DNA of 64,000 nucleotides from Paenibacillus daejeonensis DSM 15491 (GCF_000378385.1 NZ_KB899661.1:384635-448634); one strand, 5' to 3'. Shown: positions 42,799-51,402, numbered from the stretch's first letter. Notes: generated from the letters alone by a model not told the origin. Numbers and translations: made by a program.

Positions 42799-42844
42799 CA
42801 CCAAACGCCCCTTCCGCTATATCAAGAGCGAGGGGCGTTTGGTG
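42799..42844 (-). terminator. Hairpin terminator after the TetR gene
   Basis: CACCAAACGCCCCT and AGGGGCGTTTGGTG form a 14-bp stem separating the TetR gene from the CNNM gene. The stem is strong but the T run is short. Confidence 0.7.
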
Positions 42845-42853
42845 GGGGGAAAG

Positions 42854-43465
42854 TCAGCTTACTTCGTCCGATGCAGGGCGGCCTCTAAGGACACGATACA
42901 CAAACGCATCGAGCCCTTGCCGGATCTCCTCATCCGTGAGACCTTCGTGGGTGCTAAGGTACTCCAGCAAGTCCATCCGGGCAGCGCCCAGCAGTGCATG
43001 AGCGGTGAAGGACACTTCAGATAAGGGAATGAGCTGGGTCAACAGCTCTTTCAGCAGCTCTTCAATCGACGAATAATGGTCTGACACAAACGGACTGGTA
43101 CTGGCTGCAGGTGCAAGTGCCTCAACCGCTTGCGTCAACGAGCGATTCTTCAGCTTCAGGTCGACAATCGCATGAAGGATGGCAGTAATCCGCTCCGCAG
43201 GCGGGGTACCCGGCCCCAACGGCGAGGAATCGGACGCCAAGCATTGTGCAACCTGCTCCACTTGGATGTCAAAAACCGCCCGAAGCAAGGAAGCCCGGTC
43301 TCCAAATCGGCGGAATAGTGTGCCTTTGCCGACTCCGGCAGCCTCCGCTACTGCGTTCATTGTGAGCGCCGCTGGATCCTTGGCCTCTGCGAAGAGCGCC
43401 AGCGCTGCTTCGAGGATGGCTTGACGATTGCGGGCTGCATCTGCCCGCTCCTTGACATTACTCAT
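42854..43465 (-). CDS. TetR-family regulator divergent from the SnoaL-like gene
   Basis: A 203-residue regulator. The helix-turn-helix is RQAILEAALALFAEAKDPAA, LTMNAVAEAAGVGKGTLFRR, FGDRASLLRAV. The C-terminal region is of the SACE_7040/TetR-like helical type with no assigned ligand. AAGGA lies nine bases before the ATG. It is divergent from a SnoaL-like and an NmrA-like gene, and palindromes with CGGAC/GTCCG arms sit in both promoters. It probably represses itself and the divergent pair. Confidence 0.9.
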   Translation of the reverse strand: MSNVKERADAARNRQAILEAALALFAEAKDPAALTMNAVAEAAGVGKGTLFRRFGDRASLLRAVFDIQVEQVAQCLASDSSPLGPGTPPAERITAILHAIVDLKLKNRSLTQAVEALAPAASTSPFVSDHYSSIEELLKELLTQLIPLSEVSFTAHALLGAARMDLLEYLSTHEGLTDEEIRQGLDAFVYRVLRGRPASDEVS

Positions 43466-43477
43466 TGCCTCACATCC

Positions 43478-43537
43478 TTGACAAACGGACCGACGGTCCG
43501 TATAATTCTTTAAAACGGACTATTAGTCCGCTTGTCA
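43478..43537. promoter_or_regulatory. Divergent promoters, each with a TetR palindrome in the spacer
   Basis: On the plus strand TTGACA (43478-43483) is separated by exactly 17 bp from TATAAT (43501-43506), a perfect consensus. The palindrome ACGGACCGACGGTCCGT (43485-43501) fills the spacer. On the minus strand TTGACA (43537-43532) is followed after 18 bp by TTTAAA, and CGGACTATTAGTCCG (43516-43530) fills that spacer. Both operators share CGGAC arms. Confidence 0.85.
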
Positions 43538-43583
43538 ATTATACTCCTTACCATCCCAAATGTGAATTGGAGGTTATTCACTT

Positions 43584-44012
43584 ATGACGAACGCTACCAC
43601 CCATGCCACTCGAGAGGTTCCGGGGGCTGCCGAAGTTTTTGAACGAGCCTTGGCTGGCTTCCGGGCCAACGATCCCTTGCCATGGATTGCTCTGCTAGGC
43701 GAAGATGCTGTGCTGGAGCTACCTTTCAACCCACCGGGGAAACCCCAGCGTCTTAGCGGCAAAGACAACATCCTCTCTTACTTCCAATCGTCACCAGCCA
43801 CCATTGATTTTAATAGCTTCACTAATGTCCGCATCCACCCCATGATTGATTCCGACTGGATAGTGGCCGAACTGACCGCCAGCGGGACAGTACAGACGAC
43901 GGGCGAAGCGTACGACAATCGCTACGTAGTCGTTTTACATACCCGTGAAGGTCTGATTCGTCTCCAACGAGATTATTTCAACCCGCTTATGGCGTTGAAC
44001 TCCGATGGCTAG
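43584..44012 (+). CDS. SnoaL-like/NTF2-fold protein
   Basis: A 142-residue protein of the nuclear-transport-factor-2 fold. A helical start (AAEVFERALAGFRANDPLPW) precedes LLGEDAVLELPFNPPGKPQR, a pattern typical of SnoaL-like ketosteroid-isomerase relatives. It ends YVVVLHTREGLIRLQRDYFN. Such proteins are small-molecule isomerases, hydrolases or binding proteins. GGAGG lies ten bases before the ATG. The NmrA-like gene follows by 88 bases, and both are probably driven from the consensus promoter at 43478. The substrate is unknown. Confidence 0.85.
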   Translation: MTNATTHATREVPGAAEVFERALAGFRANDPLPWIALLGEDAVLELPFNPPGKPQRLSGKDNILSYFQSSPATIDFNSFTNVRIHPMIDSDWIVAELTASGTVQTTGEAYDNRYVVVLHTREGLIRLQRDYFNPLMALNSDG

Positions 44013-44100
44013 ACACAGCTGCGACTCGCCCAGGCAGCGGTTGCGATTCAAGTTTTAATGTAGCAGGAGCAGCCTTTAAGTCAATGAGGAGGAAACTATC

Positions 44101-44955
44101 ATGAATGAGCATCTCTCTATTCTAGTCACGGGGGCGAGCGGCAATACCGGCAGCGCTCTCGTCACATCCCTTCTGGCACAAGGTGCCAAAGTCCGGGCAG
44201 CCAGCCGCAGCGGGCAGCCGGACACACAAGATAATCTTCTGGCGACGTCCGTGCGATTCGACTGGTTTGATCCTGCGACGTATCATCAGACGCTGCAGGG
44301 CATCGAGCGCATGTACCTCGTGCCACCCCCCGGTGTCCTCGATCCGCTGCCTGTGATGATGCCGTTCCTGACCGGCGCACGCCAGGCCGGCGTGCGCCGG
44401 GTGGTGCTGCTCAGTGCCACTGTCATCCAGCGCGGGGATACAGGTCTGGGTCAGGTTCACGATGCGCTACCCGATCTTTTCCCCGAATGGGCCGTGCTCC
44501 GTCCGAGCTGGTTCATGCAGAACTTCGTCGGCCAGCACCCTCATGCCTATAGCATCCGTGAACAAGGGATCCTACGATCAGCTACGGGGAACGGCCGCGT
44601 CGGCTTCATCAATGCCGAGGACATCGCTCGAACCGCGGCTCACATCCTGTTATCCGAGACACCGCCTAATCGTGACTTGCTCCTGACGGGACCAGAGGCC
44701 ATAAGCTACGATGAGGTGGCACAGATCATGAGCTCCGTCCGGACTAACTCTGTTCGCCATCAGCATGTGTCTGTCGATGAGCTCCAGCAGCTCCACATCG
44801 ACTCCGGTCTACCGCCAGAGTTTGCTGAGATGCTGGCGCAAGCCGATCATCTGATTGCCGGCGGCATGGAGGACCGGGTTACCAACGAGGTCGAAGCTGT
44901 GACTGGCACACCACCAACTTCCTTTAAGGACTTCGTCACCCAATATTGTTCATGA
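44101..44955 (+). CDS. NmrA-like NAD(P)-binding protein
   Basis: A 284-residue atypical short-chain dehydrogenase/reductase. The nucleotide motif is SILVTGASGNTGSALVTSLL. VRAASRSGQPDTQ follows, where NADP preference is suggested by Arg after the second strand. The middle has RRVVLLSATVIQRG and WAVLRPSWFMQNF. Members act as redox sensors or as reductases of quinones and other small molecules. GGAGG lies eight bases before the ATG. It is second in an apparent two-gene operon after the SnoaL-like gene, under the divergent TetR. Confidence 0.9.
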   Translation: MNEHLSILVTGASGNTGSALVTSLLAQGAKVRAASRSGQPDTQDNLLATSVRFDWFDPATYHQTLQGIERMYLVPPPGVLDPLPVMMPFLTGARQAGVRRVVLLSATVIQRGDTGLGQVHDALPDLFPEWAVLRPSWFMQNFVGQHPHAYSIREQGILRSATGNGRVGFINAEDIARTAAHILLSETPPNRDLLLTGPEAISYDEVAQIMSSVRTNSVRHQHVSVDELQQLHIDSGLPPEFAEMLAQADHLIAGGMEDRVTNEVEAVTGTPPTSFKDFVTQYCS

Positions 44956-44973
44956 GTAGCCCATGTCTCCTTG

Positions 44974-45009
44974 TTGACAACCCCCTGTATAACAAGTAAA
45001 ATATTTACT
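44974..45009 (+). promoter_or_regulatory. ganR-like promoter with LacI operator
   Basis: -35 TTGACA (44974-44979) and -10 TAAAAT (44997-45002) are 17 bp apart. The near-palindrome AGTAAAATATTTACT (44995-45009) covers the -10. A matching perfect palindrome lies before the GH53 gene, so this LacI protein probably represses both. Confidence 0.8.
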
Positions 45010-45034
45010 TAATCAGTTAACCAGGAGGACATGC

Positions 45035-46024
45035 ATGGCTACCATCAAGCAAATTGCCGAGATGCTGGGCATCTCTAATGCCACCGTCTCAAGGGTGCTG
45101 AACCATGACCCCAAGCTATCGGTCAGCGAGCAGACACGGGCTGCGATTTTCAAGGCAGCGGAAGAGACCGGCTACAAGAAGAAGAAAATCAACCCCAAAA
45201 TAGATAATATCGCCTTATTGTACTGGGTAGACGAAGGGGAACAGCTTGACAACGTATTCTTTGAAACCATCCGCAGCGAGATGCTGGAGCAGGCCAAGAG
45301 TCGGAATATGAATGTTGTCCCCTATGACAAGGGCGATGGCATAGAAGCCATAAGCGGGGATATTACGGCCTTTATCGCCATCGGCTGGTTTGATCAGGCG
45401 GAGGTGGAGCACCTGAGACGTATTACGTCCAATGGGGTGTTCGTCAACTCCAATCCTGACGAGAGCGTGTTCGACAGCGTGCAGGCCAACCAGGATTCGA
45501 TGATGCGGCAGATCGTGGATTATTATGTAGGCAAAGGTCATCAGCAAATCGGCTTTATCGGTGGCCCCGATTATGACATGACGACCCGCAAGCCGCTCAT
45601 GGATGTCCGCGAATGGTCGTTCCGGCAGACGATGTCTTATTACAACCTGCTGAATGAAGAGAGCATCTTTATTGCTGATGGGTTTACGGTCAAGGAAGGC
45701 TATCGCATCGGTCTTGATGCGATTAACCGTCTGCAGGATGCCATGCCCACCGCATTCTGCGTGGCCAGCGATGCATTGGCGATCGGCGCCCTGCAGGCCT
45801 TCAATGAGCAGAAGTGGGAGATTCCGGACCGGGTGTCCTTCTTCAGCATTCATGATATCGGTATCGCCCAATATGTCTCCCCCCCGCTCACCACCTTTCA
45901 TATCGATATCTCCATCATCTGCAGCTCGGCACTTGATCTCCTCCTCGAACGCGTACTGAAAGACCGGACGACCACCAAGTCCGTCTATATCAACGGCACG
46001 CCGATTTTCCGAAAAAGCTGTTGA
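45035..46024 (+). CDS. LacI-family repressor of the galactan operon (GanR/MsmR-like)
   Basis: A 329-residue repressor. The helix-turn-helix is ATIKQIAEMLGISNATVSRV with LNHDPKLSVSEQTRAAIF. The rest is a sugar-sensing domain (FIAIGWFDQAEVEHLRRI, HQQIGFIGGPDYDMTTRKPL, FCVASDALAIGALQAFNEQK). GGAGG lies six bases before the ATG, and a rho-independent terminator follows. It sits directly before a GH53 galactanase and a sugar ABC transporter. AGTAAA-type palindromes in both promoters point to it as their regulator. The inducer is presumably galactobiose or a longer galacto-oligosaccharide; the symbol is not given because orthology with GanR was not tested. Confidence 0.9.
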   Translation: MATIKQIAEMLGISNATVSRVLNHDPKLSVSEQTRAAIFKAAEETGYKKKKINPKIDNIALLYWVDEGEQLDNVFFETIRSEMLEQAKSRNMNVVPYDKGDGIEAISGDITAFIAIGWFDQAEVEHLRRITSNGVFVNSNPDESVFDSVQANQDSMMRQIVDYYVGKGHQQIGFIGGPDYDMTTRKPLMDVREWSFRQTMSYYNLLNEESIFIADGFTVKEGYRIGLDAINRLQDAMPTAFCVASDALAIGALQAFNEQKWEIPDRVSFFSIHDIGIAQYVSPPLTTFHIDISIICSSALDLLLERVLKDRTTTKSVYINGTPIFRKSC

Positions 46025-46042
46025 GCTCATGTCCCTGCCCTG

Positions 46043-46069
46043 AAGCAGCCGCCTGCCGGCTGCTTTTTT
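46043..46069 (+). terminator. Rho-independent terminator after the LacI gene
   Basis: AAGCAGCCG (46043-46051) pairs with CGGCTGCTT (46057-46065), followed by a T run and G. It separates the regulator from the GH53 operon, which has its own promoter. Confidence 0.9.
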
Positions 46070-46099
46070 GCTGTTCCAGAAACCGCTCTCATTTATTCG

Positions 46100-46151
46100 T
46101 TGACAGCGTAGCCCAGCCTGTGCTACCATCACCTTAAGTAAATAATTTACT
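46100..46151 (+). promoter_or_regulatory. GH53 operon promoter with perfect 15-bp operator
   Basis: TTGACA (46100-46105), then after 18 bases the extended -10 TGCTACCAT (hexamer 46124-46129). The perfect palindrome AGTAAATAATTTACT lies at 46137-46151, just after the expected start point. It matches the site over the LacI promoter. Confidence 0.8.
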
Positions 46152-46188
46152 AAGTAATAAATAAATATTTTATTCAAAGGGTGAGGGA

Positions 46189-47262
46189 ATGACATTTATC
46201 AAAGGCGTGGATATTTCCGTACACCATGAAATGGAGCAATTAGGCGCAACGTATTATGACGATGGTTCACCGCGCGACGCCGTTCAAATCCTGGGTGATT
46301 ATGGCATCAATAGTGTCCGCCTGCGGCTCTGGCATCACCCCTATGACGATGACGGCCAGCCATACGGCGGAGGAACTAATGATCTGGCCACCACCATCCT
46401 GCTTGCTCGGCGGGCCGCTCAACAGGGAATGGGGTTTCTGCTGGATCTGCATTACAGTGATTTTTGGGCCGATCCCTCGACCCAAGTCAAACCAAAAGCG
46501 TGGCAGGATCTAAGCGGTGAAGCACTTGAACAGGCTGTCTACCGTTATACCTGGAATACCCTGCAGGAATTCCGGCGCCATGACCTGACCCCGGAGTTGG
46601 TACAGATCGGCAACGAGATTACAGGGGGCTTGCTCTGGCCTGATGGCAAGCTCGACAATATCCCCGGCATGATCCGGCTGCTGGCAGCCGGTATTCGCGC
46701 AGTGAAGGACTCCGATCCGTCCATTCGGACGATTATTCATCTGGACTGGGGCGGGGACAATGCGCTGTACCGGCGCTGGTTCGACCCCATTGCAGAGGCG
46801 AAGCTTGAGTATGACATCATCGGCTTGTCCTACTATCCCTTCTGGCACGGCACGCTGGAGCAGTTGACCACCAACATGAATGATATTGCCTCGCGCTATG
46901 ACAAAGATGTGCTCATTGCCGAGACTGCCTTTCCTTTCACGACGGAGCCCTATGACAGTGAGATGATGATCTTTACCGAGGCTCAGGCCGACACCGTGCC
47001 CTACTCTATTGATCCCCAGGGTCAGCAGGCCTTCCTGGGAGACCTGATGACAGCCCTTGAGGCGGTTGAAGGCCAGCGGGGACTGGGGTTCTATTACTGG
47101 GAGCCAACCTGGATTAGTCTGTCGCAGGCTCATTGGGGCAAGGAGGCGGGCATCCGATACTTGCATAAGAACGACTCTGCCGCCAATGTCTGGGCCAATC
47201 TGGCCATGTTCGATTACAGAGGCCAGGCGCTGCCCGTGCTGAAGACGATTCGGGATTTTTAG
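46189..47262 (+). CDS. GH53 endo-beta-1,4-galactanase, cytoplasmic
   Basis: A 357-residue glycoside hydrolase that cuts beta-1,4-galactan or galacto-oligosaccharides. The fold is a clan-A barrel. The acid/base glutamate is E143 in VQIGNEITGG and the nucleophile is E245 in VLIAETAFPF. INSVRLRLWHHPYDD and GFYYWEPTWI are further family blocks. Unlike the secreted GanB of Bacillus subtilis it starts directly at FIKGVDISVHHEM with no signal peptide, so it should act on imported oligosaccharides. The ribosome site AGGGTG lies five bases from the ATG. It is the first gene of an operon with a binding protein and two permeases, under a LacI operator. Confidence 0.92.
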   Translation: MTFIKGVDISVHHEMEQLGATYYDDGSPRDAVQILGDYGINSVRLRLWHHPYDDDGQPYGGGTNDLATTILLARRAAQQGMGFLLDLHYSDFWADPSTQVKPKAWQDLSGEALEQAVYRYTWNTLQEFRRHDLTPELVQIGNEITGGLLWPDGKLDNIPGMIRLLAAGIRAVKDSDPSIRTIIHLDWGGDNALYRRWFDPIAEAKLEYDIIGLSYYPFWHGTLEQLTTNMNDIASRYDKDVLIAETAFPFTTEPYDSEMMIFTEAQADTVPYSIDPQGQQAFLGDLMTALEAVEGQRGLGFYYWEPTWISLSQAHWGKEAGIRYLHKNDSAANVWANLAMFDYRGQALPVLKTIRDF

Positions 47263-47345
47263 CTGCTCATCTGCCTCGACAATCGGGTAGGCATTCATTT
47301 GTTCTACTTGCAAGCGTTTACAATATTCAAGGGGGAGTTTTAACT

Positions 47346-48566
47346 ATGAAAAGAGGAATTCGAATTGGTCTTGCTTCGGTCACGCTGCTGGCCTTACTAT
47401 CGGCATGCAGCAACACGACACCGGCACCTTCGAACGGCTCGTCCAATACAGAAGGTGGAGAATCGATCACGCTCTGGACCAACTTCCAAGTAGAAGCGGA
47501 TCTGCTGCAGCGTTATGCCGACCAATGGGCGGAAGCCACCGGCAACGAGGCGACGATCGTTCACAACAGTATTGAGCTCCAGCAATTTGCCCAAGCGACC
47601 AACAGCGCAGGCGGACCGGATGGGATCTTCGGCATCGCCAATGATCAACTCGCCAGCTTCGTAACCGCTAATCTCGCGGCTGAAGTGCCGGATGACTTTT
47701 ATAATGACGAGGATTATGTAGAAGCGGCCGTCCAAGCCAGCTACATTAACGGCAAGCGCTTTGGCGTCCCGATCGCAGTGGAGACCGTCACTCTGTTCTA
47801 CAACACCGATAAGGTGTCGGCCCCTCCCACGACCTGGGATGAGCTGCTGCAAACCGCCAAAGACAGCGGCGGCATTAAATTTGATGCGACCAGCATTTAT
47901 TACGATCTCGGATTTATCCGGGCCTTTGACAGCTACATCTTCAATTGGGCGGACAATGCCTATGATGTCGAGGATATCGGTCTGGGGAATGAAGGCGCCG
48001 TGCAAGCATACCACTACATCCAGCAGATGGTCGGCGAAGGCTTCCTCTCTGCTGATATCACCTTCGATATTGCTCGAAGTGCCTTCGAGAATGGTGAAAC
48101 GGCCTACTATATTGGCGGCCCATGGGACGTGGATGCCTTCACTTCTGCCGGAGTGAACTTCGCAGTTGCTCCTATGCCTACACTGAACGACAAGCCTTTT
48201 ATTACACCGGTAGGTACGCAGGTCGGCTTCGTCAGCTCCAAATCCTCCAAGCAAGAGACCGTCTGGGATTTCTATCAGTATCTAATCGACGAAGCAGCAG
48301 TTGAACTTTATGAGGTAGGCGACCGCATTCCAGCCAAGCTAAGCGTCCAGGAGCAGATTGACAGGGACGAGACGACAGAAAGCTTCATGACGCAGATCGC
48401 CGACGGGGAGCCGCTGCCTTCGGTCGCTGAGCTCGGGCAGCTGTGGGGGCTGTACGCCGATAATATGCGGCTCATGTTCGGAGGAATGGTAACACCAGAA
48501 GAGGCCGCTCAATATATCGAAGCCCAACTGAAGGAAGCCATCGAGCTGATGCACTCAGGTGCCTAG
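47346..48566 (+). CDS. Sugar-binding lipoprotein of the galacto-oligosaccharide transporter (GanS/CycB-like)
   Basis: A 406-residue lipoprotein. The signal peptide IGLASVTLLALLSAC ends in a lipobox with cysteine 21. The mature part begins ESITLWTNFQVEADLLQRYA, and GVPIAVETVTLFYNTDKV and TAYYIGGPWDVDAFTSAG follow, the pattern of maltodextrin-type binding proteins. It would hand oligosaccharides to the two downstream permeases. GGGGGAG lies eight bases before the ATG. It is 83 bases after the GH53 gene in the same operon. Galactan-derived sugar is inferred from that context. Confidence 0.9.
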   Translation: MKRGIRIGLASVTLLALLSACSNTTPAPSNGSSNTEGGESITLWTNFQVEADLLQRYADQWAEATGNEATIVHNSIELQQFAQATNSAGGPDGIFGIANDQLASFVTANLAAEVPDDFYNDEDYVEAAVQASYINGKRFGVPIAVETVTLFYNTDKVSAPPTTWDELLQTAKDSGGIKFDATSIYYDLGFIRAFDSYIFNWADNAYDVEDIGLGNEGAVQAYHYIQQMVGEGFLSADITFDIARSAFENGETAYYIGGPWDVDAFTSAGVNFAVAPMPTLNDKPFITPVGTQVGFVSSKSSKQETVWDFYQYLIDEAAVELYEVGDRIPAKLSVQEQIDRDETTESFMTQIADGEPLPSVAELGQLWGLYADNMRLMFGGMVTPEEAAQYIEAQLKEAIELMHSGA

Positions 48567-48588
48567 AAGACTGTAAGGAGACCGTGAG

Positions 48589-49497
48589 ATGAACAAAGTC
48601 AAATCCAATCTTACTGCTTATACGTATTTGTCGCCGGCTCTGCTGTCCATTTTCGTCCTCACCCTTCTGCCCGTCGTGTATACCGTCTTTATCTCGTTCA
48701 CCAACTACAACATGTACAATCTGGACGGGTACTCCTTTGTCGGATGGAAAAACTACGAGATCCTGCTGCAGGGAGCGATCAAAAACGTCTTTTTCTCGGT
48801 ACTGCTCTGGACGATCCTGTTCGCGACCCTGAGCACGTTGCTCTCCTACTTTATGGGGCTGGGCCTGGCTGTTCTATTGAACAATCCACTGATGGTCGAG
48901 TCCCGGATCTATCGCTCGCTCCTCATTATTCCTTGGGCGCTGCCGGCAACCATCGCCCTATTGTCCTGGCAGGGGCTGTTCAATGAGCAATATGGCGGGA
49001 TTAACCAAGTGCTGACGATCTTCGGCATGGCGGAGGGCATCCCCTGGATGACCGATGCCTTCTGGGCCAGAACGGGGATCATTCTCGTCAATATGTGGCT
49101 GGGCTTCCCCTTCATGATGAGCATCTGTCTGGGGGCACTCCAGTCAATCCCGCCGACCTTGTATGAGGTGGCTAACGTAGAGGGCGCGTCCCGGTGGCAC
49201 GCCTTCCGGCGCATCACGCTGCCGCTCACGGTCAAGGTGAGCGTCCCGCTCGTCGTTGCCTCCTTCGCCTCCAATTTCAACAACTTCGGCAATATCTATA
49301 TGATTACTCAGGGCGGTCCGGCCAAGGTCAACTCGCAGTTTGCGGGCAGCACAGACATTCTCGCCAGCATGGTCTACAAGATGACCGTCTGGTCCAACCG
49401 CTACGATCTGTCGGCGACCCTCAGCATTGTGATCTTCCTGATTGTTGGTGCGCTGACGCTGGTGAATCTCCGGATGTCCGGGGCGTTCAAGGAGTAG
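48589..49497 (+). CDS. ABC transporter permease, MalF/GanP-like
   Basis: A 302-residue permease. Helices include YLSPALLSIFVLTLLPVVYT and RSLLIIPWALPATIALLSW. The EAA loop reads LYEVANVEGASRWHAFRRIT followed by LPLT. NFNNFGNIYMITQGGPAKVN is typical of MalF-type proteins, here without the large periplasmic loop. AAGGAG lies eight bases before the ATG. It forms the import channel with the next permease. No ATPase is encoded nearby, so a shared MsmX-like ATPase is likely. Confidence 0.92.
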   Translation: MNKVKSNLTAYTYLSPALLSIFVLTLLPVVYTVFISFTNYNMYNLDGYSFVGWKNYEILLQGAIKNVFFSVLLWTILFATLSTLLSYFMGLGLAVLLNNPLMVESRIYRSLLIIPWALPATIALLSWQGLFNEQYGGINQVLTIFGMAEGIPWMTDAFWARTGIILVNMWLGFPFMMSICLGALQSIPPTLYEVANVEGASRWHAFRRITLPLTVKVSVPLVVASFASNFNNFGNIYMITQGGPAKVNSQFAGSTDILASMVYKMTVWSNRYDLSATLSIVIFLIVGALTLVNLRMSGAFKE

Positions 49498-49547
49498 CGG
49501 CGCAGGACGTCGTCTGACTTTTACAAGTGAAACGGGAGGCCCACTCT

Positions 49548-50375
49548 ATGCGAAAAAATCAACGGATGGCGCTCTGGATGAGCCGGATCGTCATCTGGCT
49601 CGTCATCCTCTGCACCCTGTTCCCGACAAGCTGGATCCTGATGGCATCCTTTTCTGCGGGGCAGAGCTTTTTTAGCAGTTCACTATTCCCCTCATCTCTG
49701 ACAACAAGCAACTACACCCGTCTGATTGCGGAGACGGAATTCGTGACGTGGGTCGGCAATTCGCTCAAAATCTGTCTGGCCGTCTCCATCATCCAGCTCA
49801 TGCTGACCAGTACAGCGGGTTATGCGTTCTCGCGCATGCGCTTTCCAGGCCGGAAAAACGGCTTGCTAACCCTGCTCGTTCTGCAGGTGTTCCCCAGCAG
49901 CATGGCGGTATCCGGGTTTTACATTCTCATCTACCGGTTCGGCCTGTCGGATAGCCTGTTCACCCTCATCCTCGTCCTGGCGGGTGGTAGCGCCTTTAAC
50001 ATCTGGCTGCTCAAGGCGTATATCGACACGATTCCCAAAGAGCTCGATGAAGCAGCCTTCGTCGCTGGCGCGAGTCACCGGGTCGTATTTTGGAGCATCA
50101 TCATACCCTTGGCCCGGCCTCAGCTGGCGGTCATCTTTGTATTCTCCTTCATTGCGGCTTACAGCGAATATGTCATCACCTCCATTTTCCTGAACAATCC
50201 GTCCAACCACACCCTCGCGCTGGGACTCCAGACGTTCATCACCAATCAGTTTGCGGCGAACTGGACCTTGTTTGCAGCGGCGGCGGTGCTGTCTTCCCTG
50301 CCTATCATGTTGATGTTCATGTTCATGCAGCGGTTCATCCAGAATGGACTGGCTTCGACCGGGACGCAGGGGTAA
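49548..50375 (+). CDS. ABC transporter permease, MalG/GanQ-like
   Basis: A 275-residue permease. The first helix is IVIWLVILCTLFPTSWILMA; the EAA loop is ELDEAAFVAGASHRVVFWSI followed by IIPLARPQ. FSFIAAYSEYVITSIFLNN matches MalG/GanQ proteins. The start at 49548 has GGGAGG eight bases upstream; the GTG at 49527 has none. It is the last gene of the operon, about 90 bases before a terminator. A ganA-type beta-galactosidase, expected in such operons, is not in this window. Confidence 0.92.
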   Translation: MRKNQRMALWMSRIVIWLVILCTLFPTSWILMASFSAGQSFFSSSLFPSSLTTSNYTRLIAETEFVTWVGNSLKICLAVSIIQLMLTSTAGYAFSRMRFPGRKNGLLTLLVLQVFPSSMAVSGFYILIYRFGLSDSLFTLILVLAGGSAFNIWLLKAYIDTIPKELDEAAFVAGASHRVVFWSIIIPLARPQLAVIFVFSFIAAYSEYVITSIFLNNPSNHTLALGLQTFITNQFAANWTLFAAAAVLSSLPIMLMFMFMQRFIQNGLASTGTQG

Positions 50376-50465
50376 TGGCGTTAAGTAATTCTTAGTATTA
50401 CTTAGAATCACTAGATGTTACTTTTGTTCAGATAACAAGGCAAGTCTACGGAATGGAGTAAAACG

Positions 50466-50507
50466 AAAAGCCCTCTCTTTGTCCATTTGGACGCGGGAGG
50501 GCTTTAG
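50466..50507 (+). terminator. Terminator of the galactan operon
   Basis: AAAGCCCTC (50467-50475) and GAGGGCTTT (50497-50505) form the outer stem, with GTCCATTTGGAC as an inner stem. The T run is short. Confidence 0.8.
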
Positions 50508-50617
50508 TTATCCAACTCTACGACTTCGTAGCTCTTCCAATATTATAGCCAATTGGTGGATGACGATGGGCAGCAGGCATCCCGCCTGGGGGTAGTCCCG
50601 CCCCCACTCACCACTCT

Positions 50618-50973
50618 GCAGACGGCTCTGCGCTAACGGCCACCACAGCGCTTATTTGGCCCGAAATTGGGGGGTTGAAATTGTAACGGCCATATATGCT
50701 GCTATTGCGCTCATTCGGGCCTGTTCACCCCTGATTTCGTCAAAATAACTGCGTATACGGCCGTTAGCCGCGCGCCCCCACCAAAAACACGGGAATAGCC
50801 GCATATATGGCCGTTAGAAATAACGTAGCCTTCGAAATACAGCCATCGTGCTCAGAAAGCAACGCCGTCGACAAGCCTTACTCCGACTCCACAAGTTGGA
50901 TCGGAATTGTCATCGTAGCCGTTTCAATGGGCACTCTGTCTCTCCCTTGTTGCTCAATAAGGGAGATCGTCAT
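50618..50973. repeat. 356-bp direct duplication, copy 1 (with palindromic element A3)
   Basis: The segment starts GCAGACGGCTCTGCGC and ends GGGAGATCGTCAT. It is repeated at 52671-53026 with the same length and high identity. It contains the 183-bp element A3 (boxes at 50634 and 50684, inverted boxes ending 50766 and 50816) and the 3' end of the hypothetical gene at 50878. The other bases of 50508-50617 hold nothing I recognise. Confidence 0.9.
50634..50816. repeat. Palindromic intergenic element, subfamily A, copy A3 (183 bp)
   Basis: Forward boxes TAACGGCCACCACAGCGC at 50634 and TAACGGCCATATATGCTG at 50684; inverted boxes GTATACGGCCGTTA ending 50766 and GCATATATGGCCGTTA ending 50816. Box 4 is almost the exact reverse complement of box 2. 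It lies between converging genes. Confidence 0.92.
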
Positions 50974-51402
50974 TTTTATGCTGTCTTCGTTAGCTAAGTC
51001 TATAGGGATGTGTCGGTAATGAAAGACGTCCAATACCCCTCGCGGCATTTTCGCGAACGCATCCTGCGTCGTGATGTCGCCATTTTCTTTTTCCAAAGAA
51101 ATTTGGAATACAGCAAATGCGATGTCTTCTCCGCGGTACTTCCATTTCTTATACCACAAACCAAAATGAACTTGCTTCGTTTCTGGCAGGTAGTAGAATG
51201 GAGTTAGGTTGACGTCTGGATTCGATAGGGTCTGGTTACCCTCAGTTAGTTGTATGGGTATCTCATCTGAATAGGGATATTGCCACACGATGGGTAATTG
51301 CCTGCCCGTTTTCAAAGCGATGATTTCGCGGTCTAAATACACGTAGGTAGCAATAAGAATCACAATTAGAGTGATGAGCGCGAATATCCATTTTTTTCTC
51401 AT
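50878..51402 (-). CDS. Hypothetical membrane-anchored protein
   Basis: A 174-residue protein of no recognised family. A single N-terminal hydrophobic helix (WIFALITLIVILIATYVYL) after three basic residues suggests a signal anchor with the rest outside the cell. The remainder is a soluble domain with PIVWQYPYSDEIPIQLTEGN and FGLWYKKWKYRGEDIAFAVF. The start at 51402 has GGAGG eight bases upstream. Its last 31 codons are duplicated at 52931-53026 as a fragment. The gene is alone, between a palindromic repeat and an SDR gene in the opposite direction. Confidence 0.75.
   Translation of the reverse strand: MRKKWIFALITLIVILIATYVYLDREIIALKTGRQLPIVWQYPYSDEIPIQLTEGNQTLSNPDVNLTPFYYLPETKQVHFGLWYKKWKYRGEDIAFAVFQISLEKENGDITTQDAFAKMPRGVLDVFHYRHIPIDLANEDSIKMTISLIEQQGRDRVPIETATMTIPIQLVESE

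Noticed and set aside
41449-42804. CNNM protein starting at 42804 or 42762.
   Set aside because: Those starts lack ribosome sites and would add an N-terminal segment not typical of the family; the TTG at 42702 is better.
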